64,000 nucleotides of DNA. Source: Polyangiaceae bacterium. GTDB taxonomy: Bacteria; Myxococcota_A; Polyangia; Polyangiales; Polyangiaceae. The stretch lies in assembly GCA_015075635.1 (NCBI GenBank), contig JABTUA010000001.1, positions 2,108,001-2,172,000 on the forward strand, read 5' to 3'. Position numbers and translations under genes: made by a program. Within the stretch, counting starts at the first letter, position 1. The number at the start of each line of letters is the position of its first letter. Below the pieces are notes generated by a model. It was not told the DNA's origin and did not search any database. It worked only from the letters and a program-made list of their open reading frames with translations. This document shows, one piece after another, positions 1 to 8,558 of the stretch.

Positions 1-358
1 GGTGCAAGAAGCAGGTCGTGCCGTCCGTCCAGGCGTGGGAGAGGAAGTGCCAAGGCACGAGACCCAGCATCAAGAACACGGGATAGGCCGTCAGGTCGCT
101 GGGGAAGGCGATGCCGAAGAACACGCTCATCACGATCATCAAGATGGTCGGGTTGGCCATGGGCCAGAGCAGTCCCAGGGCCTGCGCTCGGTAGGTGGCG
201 CGGAAGCGCCCGAGCGTGAACACCTCGAGGGCGTGCTGGTGTTGGCGGAGCTCGCGCACGAAGCGCCGGAGGCGCACCACCGGGCCCGCCCGGCGCGGCT
301 CGTCGCCGTGGGTCGTTCCCGACCGCGTGCGATGACGGAAGAGCAGCGCCTCTTGCAT
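1..358 (-). CDS. ABC-2 type polysaccharide export permease (partial)
   Basis: The minus strand reads from an ATG at 356-358 to the window edge without a stop, giving 119 codons. After about 50 polar residues comes FRATYRAQALGLLWPMANPT followed by a hydrophobic segment (ILMIVMSVFFGIAF) and a second one with LGLVPWHF. This order is typical of TagG/KpsM/Wzm-like permeases, the membrane half of ABC exporters for O-antigen or capsular polysaccharide. The glycosyltransferases that start divergently next to it fit that role. The ATPase partner and the C-terminus would lie left of the window. Confidence 0.75.
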   Translation of the reverse strand, partial: MQEALLFRHRTRSGTTHGDEPRRAGPVVRLRRFVRELRQHQHALEVFTLGRFRATYRAQALGLLWPMANPTILMIVMSVFFGIAFPSDLTAYPVFLMLGLVPWHFLSHAWTDGTTCFLH

Positions 359-392
359 CGTCTCGCCGATTCTTAGGCGGGATCGGACGCGG

Positions 393-400
393 TATACAAT
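393..400 (+). promoter_or_regulatory. -10 element TATACAAT upstream of a GTG start
   Basis: TATACAAT ends 7 bases before the GTG at 408, and there is no purine-rich ribosome site between. Transcription from this -10 would begin at about the GTG itself, so the message is probably leaderless. The -35 region near 370 is weak. Confidence 0.4.
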
Positions 401-407
401 CGTCCTC

Positions 408-1409
408 GTGCTGGTCCCGGTTCCTGGCTTCTCCGAGCTTCCCTGGCGCTCCCGCGCGCGCGCTCTGGGGCTCGCGGCGCTTCAGCTAGGAGCGAGCCAC
501 CTGCCCGTGTCGTTCGCGATCGCGCTCTTGCCCGGCGCCGCGCACCGGCGGCTCCGCCGGCTCGCGGCCCCGCTGCGCGTCCCGCTTGCCCGGCCGCGCG
601 CGAGCATCGAAGTCGGCCGCGCGCTCGCTGCGCTCGCCGACGCGCGCGTCCCGGTCGCGCTGGCGCCGGAGGTCAGCATCGTCGTGCCGACGGCGGGAGC
701 CGTCCGCTGGCTCGAGCTGTGCCTTCGCGCGGTGGCCGCCTTTACCCGGCCGGGCAGCTACGAGGTCGTGGTGATCGATGACGCAACGCCGGATGCCGGA
801 GCGGTGGCGGCGATCGTCGCGGCGCACCCGGGCGCTCGGCTCGCGCGCAGTGACCAGCGCCGCGGCTTCGCCGCCAGCGTCAACGCGGGGGTGGCGCTCT
901 GCCGGGCGGGGTCCATCGTGGTGTTGAACGACGACGTGGTGGTCACGCCGGGTTGGCTCGACGCGCTCCTCGCGCGCCTCCGCGCCGACCCGCGCGTCGC
1001 CTGGGTGGGTCCGGTCAGCAACGACACGGGCGACGAGGCCAGCGTCGGCGCCGACTACTCGACCCTGGAAGAGCTCCTGGCCTTCGCGTCGCGGGCGAGC
1101 GGTCCGCCGCGCGAGGTCGAAAAGCTCGCCCTTTACTGCGCCTTGCTAGATCGCGCCGCGTTCGAGACGGTCGGAGGGCTCGACCAGGGCTACCGGCGCG
1201 GCATGTTCGAGGACGACGACCTGGCAATGGCGCTCGGGGCCCGCGGCAAGCGCGTGCTGCTGGCGCCCGAGGTCTTCGTGCACCACGCGGCGGGTACGAC
1301 CCTGCGCGCGCTGTCGCCGTTCGAGTATTTCGCCACCTTCGAGCTGAACCGGCGCCGCTTCGAGCAGCGCTGGCAGGTGCGCTGGCGCGTGCGGGAAGGG
1401 CAGGCTTAG
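408..1409 (+). CDS. Glycosyltransferase family 2 (rhamnosyltransferase-like)
   Basis: 333 residues with a GT-A fold beginning near residue 88 (SIVVPTAG), VVIDDATPD near 120, the metal-binding NDDV in VVLNDDVVVTPGW near 172, and FEDDDLAMALGARG near 267, the usual acceptor-side acidic motif. The first 85 residues are an Arg/Ala-rich extension not needed for the fold. It probably adds a sugar to a surface polysaccharide exported by the divergent ABC system; donor and acceptor cannot be read from sequence. The next gene begins 2 bases after its stop, so the two are co-translated. Confidence 0.8.
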   Translation: MLVPVPGFSELPWRSRARALGLAALQLGASHLPVSFAIALLPGAAHRRLRRLAAPLRVPLARPRASIEVGRALAALADARVPVALAPEVSIVVPTAGAVRWLELCLRAVAAFTRPGSYEVVVIDDATPDAGAVAAIVAAHPGARLARSDQRRGFAASVNAGVALCRAGSIVVLNDDVVVTPGWLDALLARLRADPRVAWVGPVSNDTGDEASVGADYSTLEELLAFASRASGPPREVEKLALYCALLDRAAFETVGGLDQGYRRGMFEDDDLAMALGARGKRVLLAPEVFVHHAAGTTLRALSPFEYFATFELNRRRFEQRWQVRWRVREGQA

Positions 1410-1411
1410 CG

Positions 1412-2152
1412 GTGGTCAGCGTCGTCGTCCCCGTCTACAACGGCGCGCGTCAGGTGCGTGCTTCACTCGAGGCGATCGCGGGCTACCTGCGCGAGCTGCC
1501 GGGCGAGCACGAGATCGTGGTCGTGGACGACGGCAGCCGGGATGGGACGCCGGACGTCGTGCGCGGCGTGCAGGACGCGCTGGGCATCTCGCTGCGCTTG
1601 ATCGAAACTCGCGAGAATCGCGGCAAGGGATTCGCCGTGCGCCGGGGGCTCTCGGAGGCCCGCGGTGAGCTCTCGATCTTCACCGACGCGGATCTGGCCT
1701 ACCCGGTCGAGAACTTCACTCGTGTGCTGGACGCACTGGAGAGCGGCGCCGACCTCGCCATCGCGAGTCGAGTCCATCCGGAGAGCCGCTACGTCACGTC
1801 GCCGCGCTTCTTCCGGCGCATCTACACCCGACACTCCATCGGTCGCGCCTTCAACCTGCTCACGCGGCTCACCTTGGTCCCCGGCATCCACGACACGCAG
1901 GCCGGGCTCAAGGGGTTCCGGGCGCCTGCCGTCGAGGCGCTCTTGCCGCACCTCACGCTGGACCGCTTCTCGTTCGACGTCGAGCTGCTGATGGTGGCCC
2001 GCCGATTGGGGCTCGCGATCGCCGAGGTGCCCGTCACCTTCGAGTACCAGAGCGAGCCGAGCACATTGGAGCTCGGCTCGGACAGCGCGCGCATGCTGGG
2101 CGACGTGATCCGGGTGCTGGCCCGGCGGCTCTCGGGGCGCTACCCGGGCTGA
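1412..2152 (+). CDS. Glycosyltransferase family 2, polyprenyl-phosphate sugar synthase-like
   Basis: 246 residues. The start is set at the GTG at 1412, directly before SVVVPVYNGA, because the upstream in-frame sequence only overlaps the previous gene in another frame. Motifs are VVVDDGSRDGT near 35, the DxD in FTDADLAYP near 90, and HDTQAGLKGF near 160. That arrangement is typical of dolichyl-phosphate glucose/mannose synthase-like enzymes (DPG/DPM1 group) without a C-terminal membrane domain. It would load a sugar onto a lipid phosphate for later transfer. Stop-start spacing of 2 bases shows coupling to the upstream glycosyltransferase. Confidence 0.8.
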   Translation: MVSVVVPVYNGARQVRASLEAIAGYLRELPGEHEIVVVDDGSRDGTPDVVRGVQDALGISLRLIETRENRGKGFAVRRGLSEARGELSIFTDADLAYPVENFTRVLDALESGADLAIASRVHPESRYVTSPRFFRRIYTRHSIGRAFNLLTRLTLVPGIHDTQAGLKGFRAPAVEALLPHLTLDRFSFDVELLMVARRLGLAIAEVPVTFEYQSEPSTLELGSDSARMLGDVIRVLARRLSGRYPG

Positions 2153-2155
2153 CGG

Positions 2156-2237
2156 TTTGCTGCGCTGCAACAAATTTCCTTGACCAGGCCTCTGTATCGT
2201 GCAAATAGGCCGGAATGCTCCTGTTGCGATGCAACAG
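2156..2237 (+). promoter_or_regulatory. Inverted TTGC/GCAA repeats flanking a putative promoter
   Basis: Two related inverted repeats lie in front of the permease gene. TTGC-N6-GCAA is at 2157-2170 inside a wider TTTG...CAAA, and CTGTTGC-GAT-GCAACAG with perfect 7-base arms is at 2221-2237. Between them lie TTGACC (2180-2185) and another TGCAAA. Their position suggests an operator pair for a regulator of the downstream transporter. Confidence 0.4.
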
Positions 2238-2259
2238 CAGGAGCCCCGAGGAGCTGAGC

Positions 2260-2922
2260 ATGCAGGCGCACGAGACCCCGACCCCCCCCGCCGCGGCGAC
2301 GCCGCCCTTCGCCGATCCCACGCCGCTTGGGCTGATCTCCCTGGCCGTGGCCTGCGCGGCCCTCTTGCCCCTGGCCTTCGGGGTGACCAGCAGCCGCGCG
2401 GCGCTGGAGACCGGCGCGGTGTTCTGCATCCTGTTCGGCTGTGGAGGCCAGCTCCTGGCGGGCGTCCTGAACCTGTCCAACAAGAACCTGCTCGGCGGCA
2501 CGGTGTTCACCGCCTTCGCCTTCAACTGGGCGGTCAACGCTTGGGTGCTCTGGGCGCTCAGCCGGGGGACCGCGCCGGATCACCACGTCCTGTTGGCGAC
2601 GGAGGCGGCCTCGCTGGTGCTCTTCGTTCCGCTCACCTATGCGTTCGGCTTCCACTCGAAGATCCTGTTCGCGTTCCTCTTGGACATCGACGTGCTCTAC
2701 GTGCTCAAGCTCGCCCGCGGCTACGGGCACGTCTCGGGCCTCGAGCTGCCGATCGCGCTGACCACGCTGGTGCTCGGCGCCATCGCCCTCTACATCGCTC
2801 TCGCGATGCTGGTGAACCCGGTCGTCGGGCGCGCGGTGTTCCCGGTGCCGGGACCGCTGTTCGGCTTGCGCCGGGCCGCCGCGCCCGAGACCAGCGTCGC
2901 CGTCCAGAGCGTGGCCGCCTGA
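2260..2922 (+). CDS. Acetate/succinate transporter-like (GPR1/FUN34/YaaH family)
   Basis: 220 residues from the ATG at 2260, which is preceded by GAGGAG at good spacing; an in-frame ATG at 2215 lies inside the inverted repeat and is less likely. The family signature DPTPLGL opens the first of about six membrane helices. GQLLAGVLNLSNKNLLGGTV matches the conserved block that is usually G.Q..AG..E...GNTFG. The family moves acetate, succinate or related short acids across the inner membrane. The gene ends 6 bases before the convergent deacetylase gene. Confidence 0.75.
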   Translation: MQAHETPTPPAAATPPFADPTPLGLISLAVACAALLPLAFGVTSSRAALETGAVFCILFGCGGQLLAGVLNLSNKNLLGGTVFTAFAFNWAVNAWVLWALSRGTAPDHHVLLATEAASLVLFVPLTYAFGFHSKILFAFLLDIDVLYVLKLARGYGHVSGLELPIALTTLVLGAIALYIALAMLVNPVVGRAVFPVPGPLFGLRRAAAPETSVAVQSVAA

Positions 2923-2928
2923 ATCGGG

Positions 2929-3738
2929 TCAGGCGTCGCCGAACCGGCTGGGCTCGACGCCGTGACGCGCCAGCAGCGCGCGAAAGGCAGCGCTCTCGAG
3001 CACGCGCAGCTCGTCCTGCCGAGCGCGGGCTCCGAGCCCACCGCCGCCGTCGGCCTCGCCCGGCCCCGCGAGCGGGTGCAAGACCCACTCGGCGGCGCCG
3101 TCGAGCCGCTCGAGCGTGCGCGTGAAAGCGTCGAGCGCGTCGCCCCCCGCCGCATCGAGCCCCAGGCAGGGCAGGCTGCGGAGCGCGACGCCACGCGCGC
3201 GCGCCCGGCCCACGAAGGCGCGCCCGAGGGCGTTCAGCGTGGCGCCCCGCGCCGACCACTCGGGGCTCGCCGGTACGCGCAGGTGAAGCGCCGGCAGCTC
3301 GCGCGCGAGCTCGAGCACGGCGTCGCGGATGATCGGGAAGACGTGGGCGTGGTGGTGGCCGTTCAAGTGCGTCGGCTCGACGCCGAGCGCGCGCAGGCGC
3401 GCGAGCTGTGCGCGCACCTCCCGCGTCACCGCATCGAGCCGAGGCCGCCCGAGCGCCGTGCTGACGAGGGCCCGCGGCAGGCCGTGGAAGCGCCCGCTCG
3501 GGTCGGTCAGGCCCTCGATCGGGCCGGACAGCGCGCGACCGTAGGTGAACGAGACGTGCAGGCCGATGCCTGGGGCGTCGCTCTGCCTCGCCACGCGCGC
3601 GAGCGCCGCCGTCTCCCCGCCACCCGTCACGCACAGACTCACCTCGCGCACGATGCCCGTGGCCGCGGCGCGCAGGATCCCCTCGTCTCGCTCCGGACCC
3701 ATGCCCAAGTCGTCCGCGCAGAACACGACGCGCGTCAT
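2929..3738 (-). CDS. YdjC/ChbG/HpnK-family carbohydrate deacetylase
   Basis: 269 residues. Conserved metal-site motifs are visible: CADDLGMG near residue 7 (Asp-Asp), GLHVSF near 60, and HLNGHHHAHVFP near 124-135 (the HxH ligand motif), with a late HPLAGPGEAD. The family removes acetyl groups from N-acetylated sugars or acts on hopanoid side chains. Its ATG overlaps the stop of the upstream methyltransferase by 4 bases (ATGA), so both are one transcription unit. The surrounding glycosyltransferases suggest a polysaccharide or glycolipid substrate. Confidence 0.8.
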   Translation of the reverse strand: MTRVVFCADDLGMGPERDEGILRAAATGIVREVSLCVTGGGETAALARVARQSDAPGIGLHVSFTYGRALSGPIEGLTDPSGRFHGLPRALVSTALGRPRLDAVTREVRAQLARLRALGVEPTHLNGHHHAHVFPIIRDAVLELARELPALHLRVPASPEWSARGATLNALGRAFVGRARARGVALRSLPCLGLDAAGGDALDAFTRTLERLDGAAEWVLHPLAGPGEADGGGGLGARARQDELRVLESAAFRALLARHGVEPSRFGDA

Positions 3739-4334
3739 GGCAGCTCGGCGGAAATGACCGCGGACAGCGGCGTCGCGACGCGGCACGCCCGCACCTCGAG
3801 GCCGAGCCGCTCGAGCGTGCCGGCGAGGGTCTGGACGTCGAACAGGCGCACGCGGACGCCCCTGCGTGAGTGGTAGGCGCGATACAGTCGCCCGCACGGC
3901 GTCTGGGTCGGGTAGAGCAACACCAGCCGGCCACTGGGGGCGAGGTGCGCGACCAGGCGCGAGAGCACCCGAAGCGGTTCCGGGCAGAACTCCAGCGCTC
4001 CGGCGCAGAGCACTTTGTCGAAGCGCTCGGGAAGGTCGAGATCGCCGAGGTCGGCGACGCTGGCATCGACCCCGCGATCGCGCGCGGCCTCGACCATGCG
4101 CGGCGACAGGTCCACGGCGCGAACGCGGAGGCCGAGCGCGACGAGTCGTACCGCGTACGAGCCGGGGCCGGAGCCCGCGTCGAGCAGGCTCTCTCCGCGC
4201 CGCGGCTCGAGCAGCGCGCGCACGACCCGCCACTCGCGCGCGCGCAGGACCCCGAGCGGACCGCGGGAAAAGCGCCGCGCGTATTCGCCAGCTGCGCGGT
4301 CGTAGTGCTCCCGGACGGCGTCCACGTCCGGCAT
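3735..4334 (-). CDS. Class I SAM-dependent methyltransferase
   Basis: 199 residues. Motif I LLDAGSGPGSY is near residue 50, followed by VRAVDLSPRMVEAA (motif II region) and FDKVLCAGALEFCPEP (motif IV/post-II). These give a standard Methyltransf_11-type Rossmann fold with an N-terminal helix HYDRAAGEYARRF. The substrate is unknown. It is first gene of a two-gene unit with the YdjC-type deacetylase, and is divergent from the processive glycosyltransferase at 4375. Confidence 0.8.
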   Translation of the reverse strand: MPDVDAVREHYDRAAGEYARRFSRGPLGVLRAREWRVVRALLEPRRGESLLDAGSGPGSYAVRLVALGLRVRAVDLSPRMVEAARDRGVDASVADLGDLDLPERFDKVLCAGALEFCPEPLRVLSRLVAHLAPSGRLVLLYPTQTPCGRLYRAYHSRRGVRVRLFDVQTLAGTLERLGLEVRACRVATPLSAVISAELP

Positions 4335-4374
4335 TGTGTACAGGAATTCGCCCGTGAGCTAAACGGCTCGGCAC

Positions 4375-5868
4375 ATGGATCCCCAGACCACCGGCGCGAC
4401 CTTTGCGTTGCTGGTCGTGTTCGAGGCGCTGCGGCTGGCGCTGCGCGGGCTCCTGGTCGTGCTCGTGGTCCACTTCCTGCGCGCGGCCTGGGCCGCGCTC
4501 AGGCGACGCCCGCCGGTCACGCCCAAGGCGCCGGGGAGCTGGCCCAGCGTCACGGTGCAGCTGCCGCTGAAGAACGAATACTACGTGGTGGAGCGCGTGA
4601 TCCGCGCCGCCTGCGCCCTCGACTACCCGCGAGACAAGCTCGAGATCCAGGTGCTCGACGACTCCACCGACGAGACGAAGGAGCGAGCCCGCGAGTTGGT
4701 GGACGAGCTCTCCGCCCAGGGACTCAGCATCGTTCACCTGCACCGGGCCCGCCCGAGCGGCTTCAAGGCCGGCGCGCTGAACCACGGCCTCGAGAGCGCC
4801 AAAGGCGAGTTTCTGGCGATGTTCGACGCCGATTGCGTACCGCCGCGGGATTTCCTGCGCCGGGTCATCCCGCACTTCGAGGATTCCGCCGTGGGCTGCG
4901 TGCAGGTGCGCTGGGGGTTCCTCAATCGCCAGCACTCGCTCCTGACGCGCCTACAGGCCATCGTGCTCGACGGACTGTTCGTGGTGGACCAGCACGCACG
5001 CGCCAGCTCGCGCCTGCCCCTGCAGTTCAACGGCACCAACGGCGCGTGGCGTCGCAAGGCCATCGACGCGGCCGGGGGCTGGAGCCCCGAGATCCTGGCA
5101 GAGGACGCCGACCTGTCGTTCCGCGCCTTCCTCGCTGGCTACCGCGTACTGCACATGAGCGACTACGCGGTGCCCACCGAGGTGCCGGAAGACATGGCGG
5201 CGTTCCGCGCACAGCAACGCCGCTGGGCCCTCGGTTCGGCGCAGATGCTCCGGACGCTGGGCGCGCGCATCTTGCTGGCCAAGGTGCCGGCGCGGGCCAA
5301 GCTGATGATGTTCATGCACCTCGGCAGGCACGCGATCGATCCGCTGATCTTGCTCGCCTGCCTGACCTCGCCGTTCACCACCCTCTGGGGCATGCCTTTC
5401 TTGGTGGACTACGGCACGTTCTGGAACGCGGGCCTGGTGGCGCTGGTGCTCCTGAGCAGCCTGATGTTCTACGGCACGGCGCTCGCGCGGGGCGGGTCCA
5501 AGGTGACCGAGACGCTGCTCGTGCCGCTCATCTTGCCGTTGGCCATGGGGATGTCGCTGCTCTACACCGTCGCCTTCTTCAGCGGCATCTGCGCCCGCGG
5601 CGGCTCCTTCGTCCGCACTCCCAAGGCGGGCAGCGAAGGAGGCACCAGGCAAGGGCCGCGTTATCTGGCCCCGCGTGACCCGCTGGTGCTGTTCGAGCTC
5701 GCGCTCGGCGCAGCGCACGGATACTTCGCGTGGTTGGCGCTCGAGCAGGGGATTCACGCCTACACCTTCTTCTTCGGGCTCGTCTCGGCGAGCTTCGGCT
5801 GGGTCGGGCTCGCCACTCTGGCCAGCCGCGGGGTGGGGGAGAAGGCTCAGTCCACGAGCACGCGGTAG
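4375..5868 (+). CDS. Membrane processive glycosyltransferase (cellulose synthase/mannan synthase-like)
   Basis: 497 residues. An N-terminal membrane helix (about 10-40) is followed by a cytosolic GT2 domain with VLDDSTDET (near 91), FDADCVPP (near 150), AEDADLSF (near 241) and the QQRRW motif (near 279). A cluster of four to five membrane helices follows from about 310 to 480. D, DxD, ED and QxxRW are the hallmark residues of processive beta-glycan synthases such as BcsA and the CslA mannan synthases. The product is likely a beta-linked exopolysaccharide. No PilZ domain is seen. Its last 22 bases overlap the convergent gene. Confidence 0.8.
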   Translation: MDPQTTGATFALLVVFEALRLALRGLLVVLVVHFLRAAWAALRRRPPVTPKAPGSWPSVTVQLPLKNEYYVVERVIRAACALDYPRDKLEIQVLDDSTDETKERARELVDELSAQGLSIVHLHRARPSGFKAGALNHGLESAKGEFLAMFDADCVPPRDFLRRVIPHFEDSAVGCVQVRWGFLNRQHSLLTRLQAIVLDGLFVVDQHARASSRLPLQFNGTNGAWRRKAIDAAGGWSPEILAEDADLSFRAFLAGYRVLHMSDYAVPTEVPEDMAAFRAQQRRWALGSAQMLRTLGARILLAKVPARAKLMMFMHLGRHAIDPLILLACLTSPFTTLWGMPFLVDYGTFWNAGLVALVLLSSLMFYGTALARGGSKVTETLLVPLILPLAMGMSLLYTVAFFSGICARGGSFVRTPKAGSEGGTRQGPRYLAPRDPLVLFELALGAAHGYFAWLALEQGIHAYTFFFGLVSASFGWVGLATLASRGVGEKAQSTSTR

Positions 5869-6656
5869 GCCCGGTGGTGCGCGAACACTGGCGCGACGAC
5901 AGAGTCGTCGAACGCCGGGTGCCGGCCGAGCGCGCGCACGAGCTCGCTCGGTGGGTCTCCTCCGTAAGGGAAGCTGTCGGCGGGGTAGACGAAGCGCGGG
6001 CTCGGGGCCGGTAGGCGGAGGTGCAGCCGGTCGCGCAGCTCTTGGGCCAGCGTGGCTCCCGGCTGGACGAACAAGTCGGGCCACCAGGGACAGTCCACCC
6101 ATGCCCGCTCGCGGATGCGCCCGAGGCGCTCGAGCTCCGGCACGAGCCGGCTCGCGAGGGTCGTCTCGTGCTGGTACTGCCGCGGGGCGCGGGGACCGCG
6201 CTCGAGGAGCGAGAGCGCCCTGGACACGAACGCCCCGTAGCTGAACGGGTAGGTCACGAACACGACCAGCTCGCGGGCCCGAGCGGCCAGCATGCCGAGG
6301 TGGGCTCGCCAGTTCTCGACGTGGGGCAGGCCGTTGAAGTCGAGCACCAAGTCGAAGCGCTCGTCCGGCAGGCGCTCGCCTTGGAACAGCGTCAGGCGGT
6401 CGAGCGCGCCGGCGTGGCGATACGCCGCCGCCACCGCGTCCAGGGCTCGGGCATCGGACGCACATACCGTGACGCGGCAGCCGCGGCGCGCCAGGGGCAG
6501 GAGATGGAGCCCGCCGATGCCCGCGAACCCGTCCACCGGCCCCTCGGCGGCAGTTGCCACGCCACCCTCGAACCAGCGGGCTAAGCGGCGGTATATCGCC
6601 AGCCTTTCGTAGGCGGTCCCGAGCCCGATGTCACGGTCCGGCGGCGCTTTCGACAT
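5847..6656 (-). CDS. Methyltransferase-like protein (Rossmann fold)
   Basis: 269 residues. A SAM-binding-like loop GFAGIGGLHLLPLARRG near 43 is followed by VTVCASDARALDAV and FDLVLDFNGLPHVENW, which resemble motifs I, II and IV of class I methyltransferases. The second half is unlike common families and has a conserved-looking region RFVYPADSFPYGGDPPSE. Function and substrate are unknown. It converges with the processive glycosyltransferase with a 22-base tail overlap. Confidence 0.6.
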   Translation of the reverse strand: MSKAPPDRDIGLGTAYERLAIYRRLARWFEGGVATAAEGPVDGFAGIGGLHLLPLARRGCRVTVCASDARALDAVAAAYRHAGALDRLTLFQGERLPDERFDLVLDFNGLPHVENWRAHLGMLAARARELVVFVTYPFSYGAFVSRALSLLERGPRAPRQYQHETTLASRLVPELERLGRIRERAWVDCPWWPDLFVQPGATLAQELRDRLHLRLPAPSPRFVYPADSFPYGGDPPSELVRALGRHPAFDDSVVAPVFAHHRAYRVLVD

Positions 6657-6679
6657 CTGGGTCGGATTCAGGGTATCAT
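6650..6679 (+). promoter_or_regulatory. Sigma-70-like promoter TCGACA-N18-TATCAT
   Basis: The -35-like TCGACA is at 6650-6655 and the -10 TATCAT at 6674-6679. The GTG start of the lipoprotein follows 7 bases later with no ribosome-binding sequence, pointing to a leaderless transcript. Confidence 0.4.
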
Positions 6680-6686
6680 CTGAACA

Positions 6687-7283
6687 GTGGCCCCATCGAG
6701 AGACTCGCTTTGGTTCGGGCTGTTCGCGATCGTAGTCGCGGCCTGCAGCTCGAGTAGTGACAACGACGTCGGCGACGACATCCCCAAGCCGACCTCCTGC
6801 ACGACGGTGAAAGACTGCCCGAAGGGGACGGCCTCGTGCATCGAGGGCTTCTGCGTGGCGCAGGGCTGCATCGACAACGACGGCGACAAGGCGGGCGTCG
6901 GCCCCGGCTGTACCGTCTACGACTGCGACGACGACGATCCGACCATCCCGTCCGGTGCCGAGGTCTGCGACAACGGCAAGGACGACGACTGCAACAGCTC
7001 GATCGACGAAGGATGCCCCTGCAAGGACGGCGCCGGCGCCACGCTGCCGGATGGCTCGACCCAGCCCTGCGGCGGCTCCGGCGACTGCGGCGGCACCCAG
7101 ACCTGCACCAACGGCACGTGGGAGGCCGAGTGCAAGGGCGCCAAGACGCCGGCCACCAGCGAGACCTGCGGCAACGACGTGGACGAGAACTGCGACGGCC
7201 AGAAGGACGAGGGCTGCTGTCCCGCCGGTGAGAAGCCGTGTCCCGGCTTTGCGGTCTGCAGCTCCAACGGTTTGTGCAACTGA
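6687..7283 (+). CDS. Cys-rich lipoprotein with MopE-type metal-binding motif
   Basis: 198 residues from a GTG start. A signal peptide ends in the lipobox-like VVAAC near residue 18. The mature part holds an Asp-rich run CDDDDPTIPSGAEVCDNGKD, and a second NDVDENCDGQKDEGC. These match the 'putative metal-binding motif' (DxDxDG-like, NGxDDDCNGxxDEGC) repeats common in myxobacterial surface proteins. It is expected at the outer membrane or cell surface. No enzymatic domain is seen. The next small gene overlaps its end. Confidence 0.7.
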   Translation: MAPSRDSLWFGLFAIVVAACSSSSDNDVGDDIPKPTSCTTVKDCPKGTASCIEGFCVAQGCIDNDGDKAGVGPGCTVYDCDDDDPTIPSGAEVCDNGKDDDCNSSIDEGCPCKDGAGATLPDGSTQPCGGSGDCGGTQTCTNGTWEAECKGAKTPATSETCGNDVDENCDGQKDEGCCPAGEKPCPGFAVCSSNGLCN

Positions 7284-7537
7284 GGCCCGCCGCGGCGGTT
7301 CGTCGTCTGGTGTGCGCGGCGGCGATCACACTGGTCGCCTCGGCGTGCTCGTTCACCACGGACCTCGACCGCCTCAAAGGGGAGCCTGCGGACGCTGGGG
7401 GGGAGGCGGCGCCGAAGTGCGAAAAAGGCGTGGACTGCCTGGGCTGCGCCGCTTGCGAGAGCTGGTGCCAGTGCACTGCGTTGCCGTCGGCCTACGAGGG
7501 CTGCGTCGCCAACTGCTACGACGCGGGCGCGTTCTGA
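7274..7537 (+). CDS. Small Cys-rich lipoprotein
   Basis: 87 residues from the GTG at 7274, which overlaps the stop of the previous gene; an in-frame GTG at 7238 is an alternative. A short Arg-containing N-terminus and hydrophobic stretch end at the lipobox LVASAC. The mature part is Cys-rich ([17 protein letters not shown]). It is probably exported and lipid-anchored together with the upstream lipoprotein. Function is unknown. Confidence 0.55.
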   Translation: MQLRPAAAVRRLVCAAAITLVASACSFTTDLDRLKGEPADAGGEAAPKCEKGVDCLGCAACESWCQCTALPSAYEGCVANCYDAGAF

Positions 7538-7601
7538 GACTGCGAAGCTCTGCGTCGACTCACCTGGACCCGTTGCCGGTCCTGGTCTATCTCCACGCTC
7601 G

Positions 7602-8558
7602 ATGTCCGACGGCTTCCGCCATGACTACACCCGGGCCGAGGTCCGCGCGATCCACGACCTGCCGCTGTTCGAGCTGATCGACCGCGCCCGCGCGGTGCAC
7701 CTCGCGCACCACCCTCAGTCGGAGGTGCAGCTCTGCACCTTGCTCAGCGTCAAGACCGGCGGTTGCCCCGAGGACTGCGCGTATTGCCCGCAGTCCGCCC
7801 ACTACAAGACCCCCGTGGACCGCGAGCAGATGCTCAGCGTCGACGAGGTCGTCGCCTCGGCCAAGCGTGCACGCGAGGTCGGCGCAACCCGCCTGTGCAT
7901 GGGCGCTGCGTGGCGCGAGGTGAAGGAAGGACCGGCCTTCGAGCAGGTGCTGGAGATGGTCCGGCGCGTGAAGGCCGAGGGCCTCGAGACCTGCGTCACC
8001 TTGGGCATGCTGAGCGCCGAGCAGGCGCTGCGGCTGAAACAGGCGGGCCTCGACGCCTACAACCACAACCTGGACACATCGCCGGAGTTCTACCGCTCCA
8101 TCGTCACGACGCGCGCGTTCGAGGAGCGCCTGGCGACCCTCGGGCACGTCCGCGCGGCGGGCATCACGGTCTGCACCGGCGGCATCATCGGCATGGGCGA
8201 GGGCGTCGAGGACCGCGCCGCCATGTTGGTCGAGCTCTCGCGCCTCGATCCCCATCCAGAGAGCGTGCCCATCAACGCGCTGGTGCGCGTGCCCGGGACT
8301 CCGCTCGAGAGCCTGCCGCCGATCGATCCGCTGGAGCTGGTGCGAATGATCGCCACCGCGCGCATCCTGATGCCGCGCTCGCGGGTTCGCCTGTCGGCCG
8401 GGCGCTCGGAGCTGGGACGCGAAGCACAGCTTCTCTGCATGTACGCCGGCGCCAACAGCATCTTCTACGGTGAGAAGCTCCTGACCACTCCGAATCCAGG
8501 CCCGGACGAGGACACTGATTTGCTCCGGAGCGCCGGGCTGACCGCGCTGCCGGCGTAG
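7602..8558 (+). CDS. bioB: Biotin synthase
   Basis: 318 residues, normal length for BioB. The radical-SAM motif is [13 protein letters not shown] with Cys55, Cys59 and Cys62 as the [4Fe-4S] ligands. [20 protein letters not shown] and the C-terminal [19 protein letters not shown] are characteristic BioB blocks. It inserts sulfur into dethiobiotin, using a second [2Fe-2S] cluster as sulfur source. No other bio gene is beside it. Its last 94 bases overlap the convergent glycosyltransferase gene. Confidence 0.95.
   Translation: MSDGFRHDYTRAEVRAIHDLPLFELIDRARAVHLAHHPQSEVQLCTLLSVKTGGCPEDCAYCPQSAHYKTPVDREQMLSVDEVVASAKRAREVGATRLCMGAAWREVKEGPAFEQVLEMVRRVKAEGLETCVTLGMLSAEQALRLKQAGLDAYNHNLDTSPEFYRSIVTTRAFEERLATLGHVRAAGITVCTGGIIGMGEGVEDRAAMLVELSRLDPHPESVPINALVRVPGTPLESLPPIDPLELVRMIATARILMPRSRVRLSAGRSELGREAQLLCMYAGANSIFYGEKLLTTPNPGPDEDTDLLRSAGLTALPA

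Noticed and set aside
2929..4935. Very long minus-strand frames of 450-670 codons covering the deacetylase and methyltransferase
   Set aside because: Only the C-terminal part of the frame ending at 2929 is a real protein (deacetylase from 3738). The remainder is Arg/Ala/Pro-rich antisense sequence, common at this GC content.
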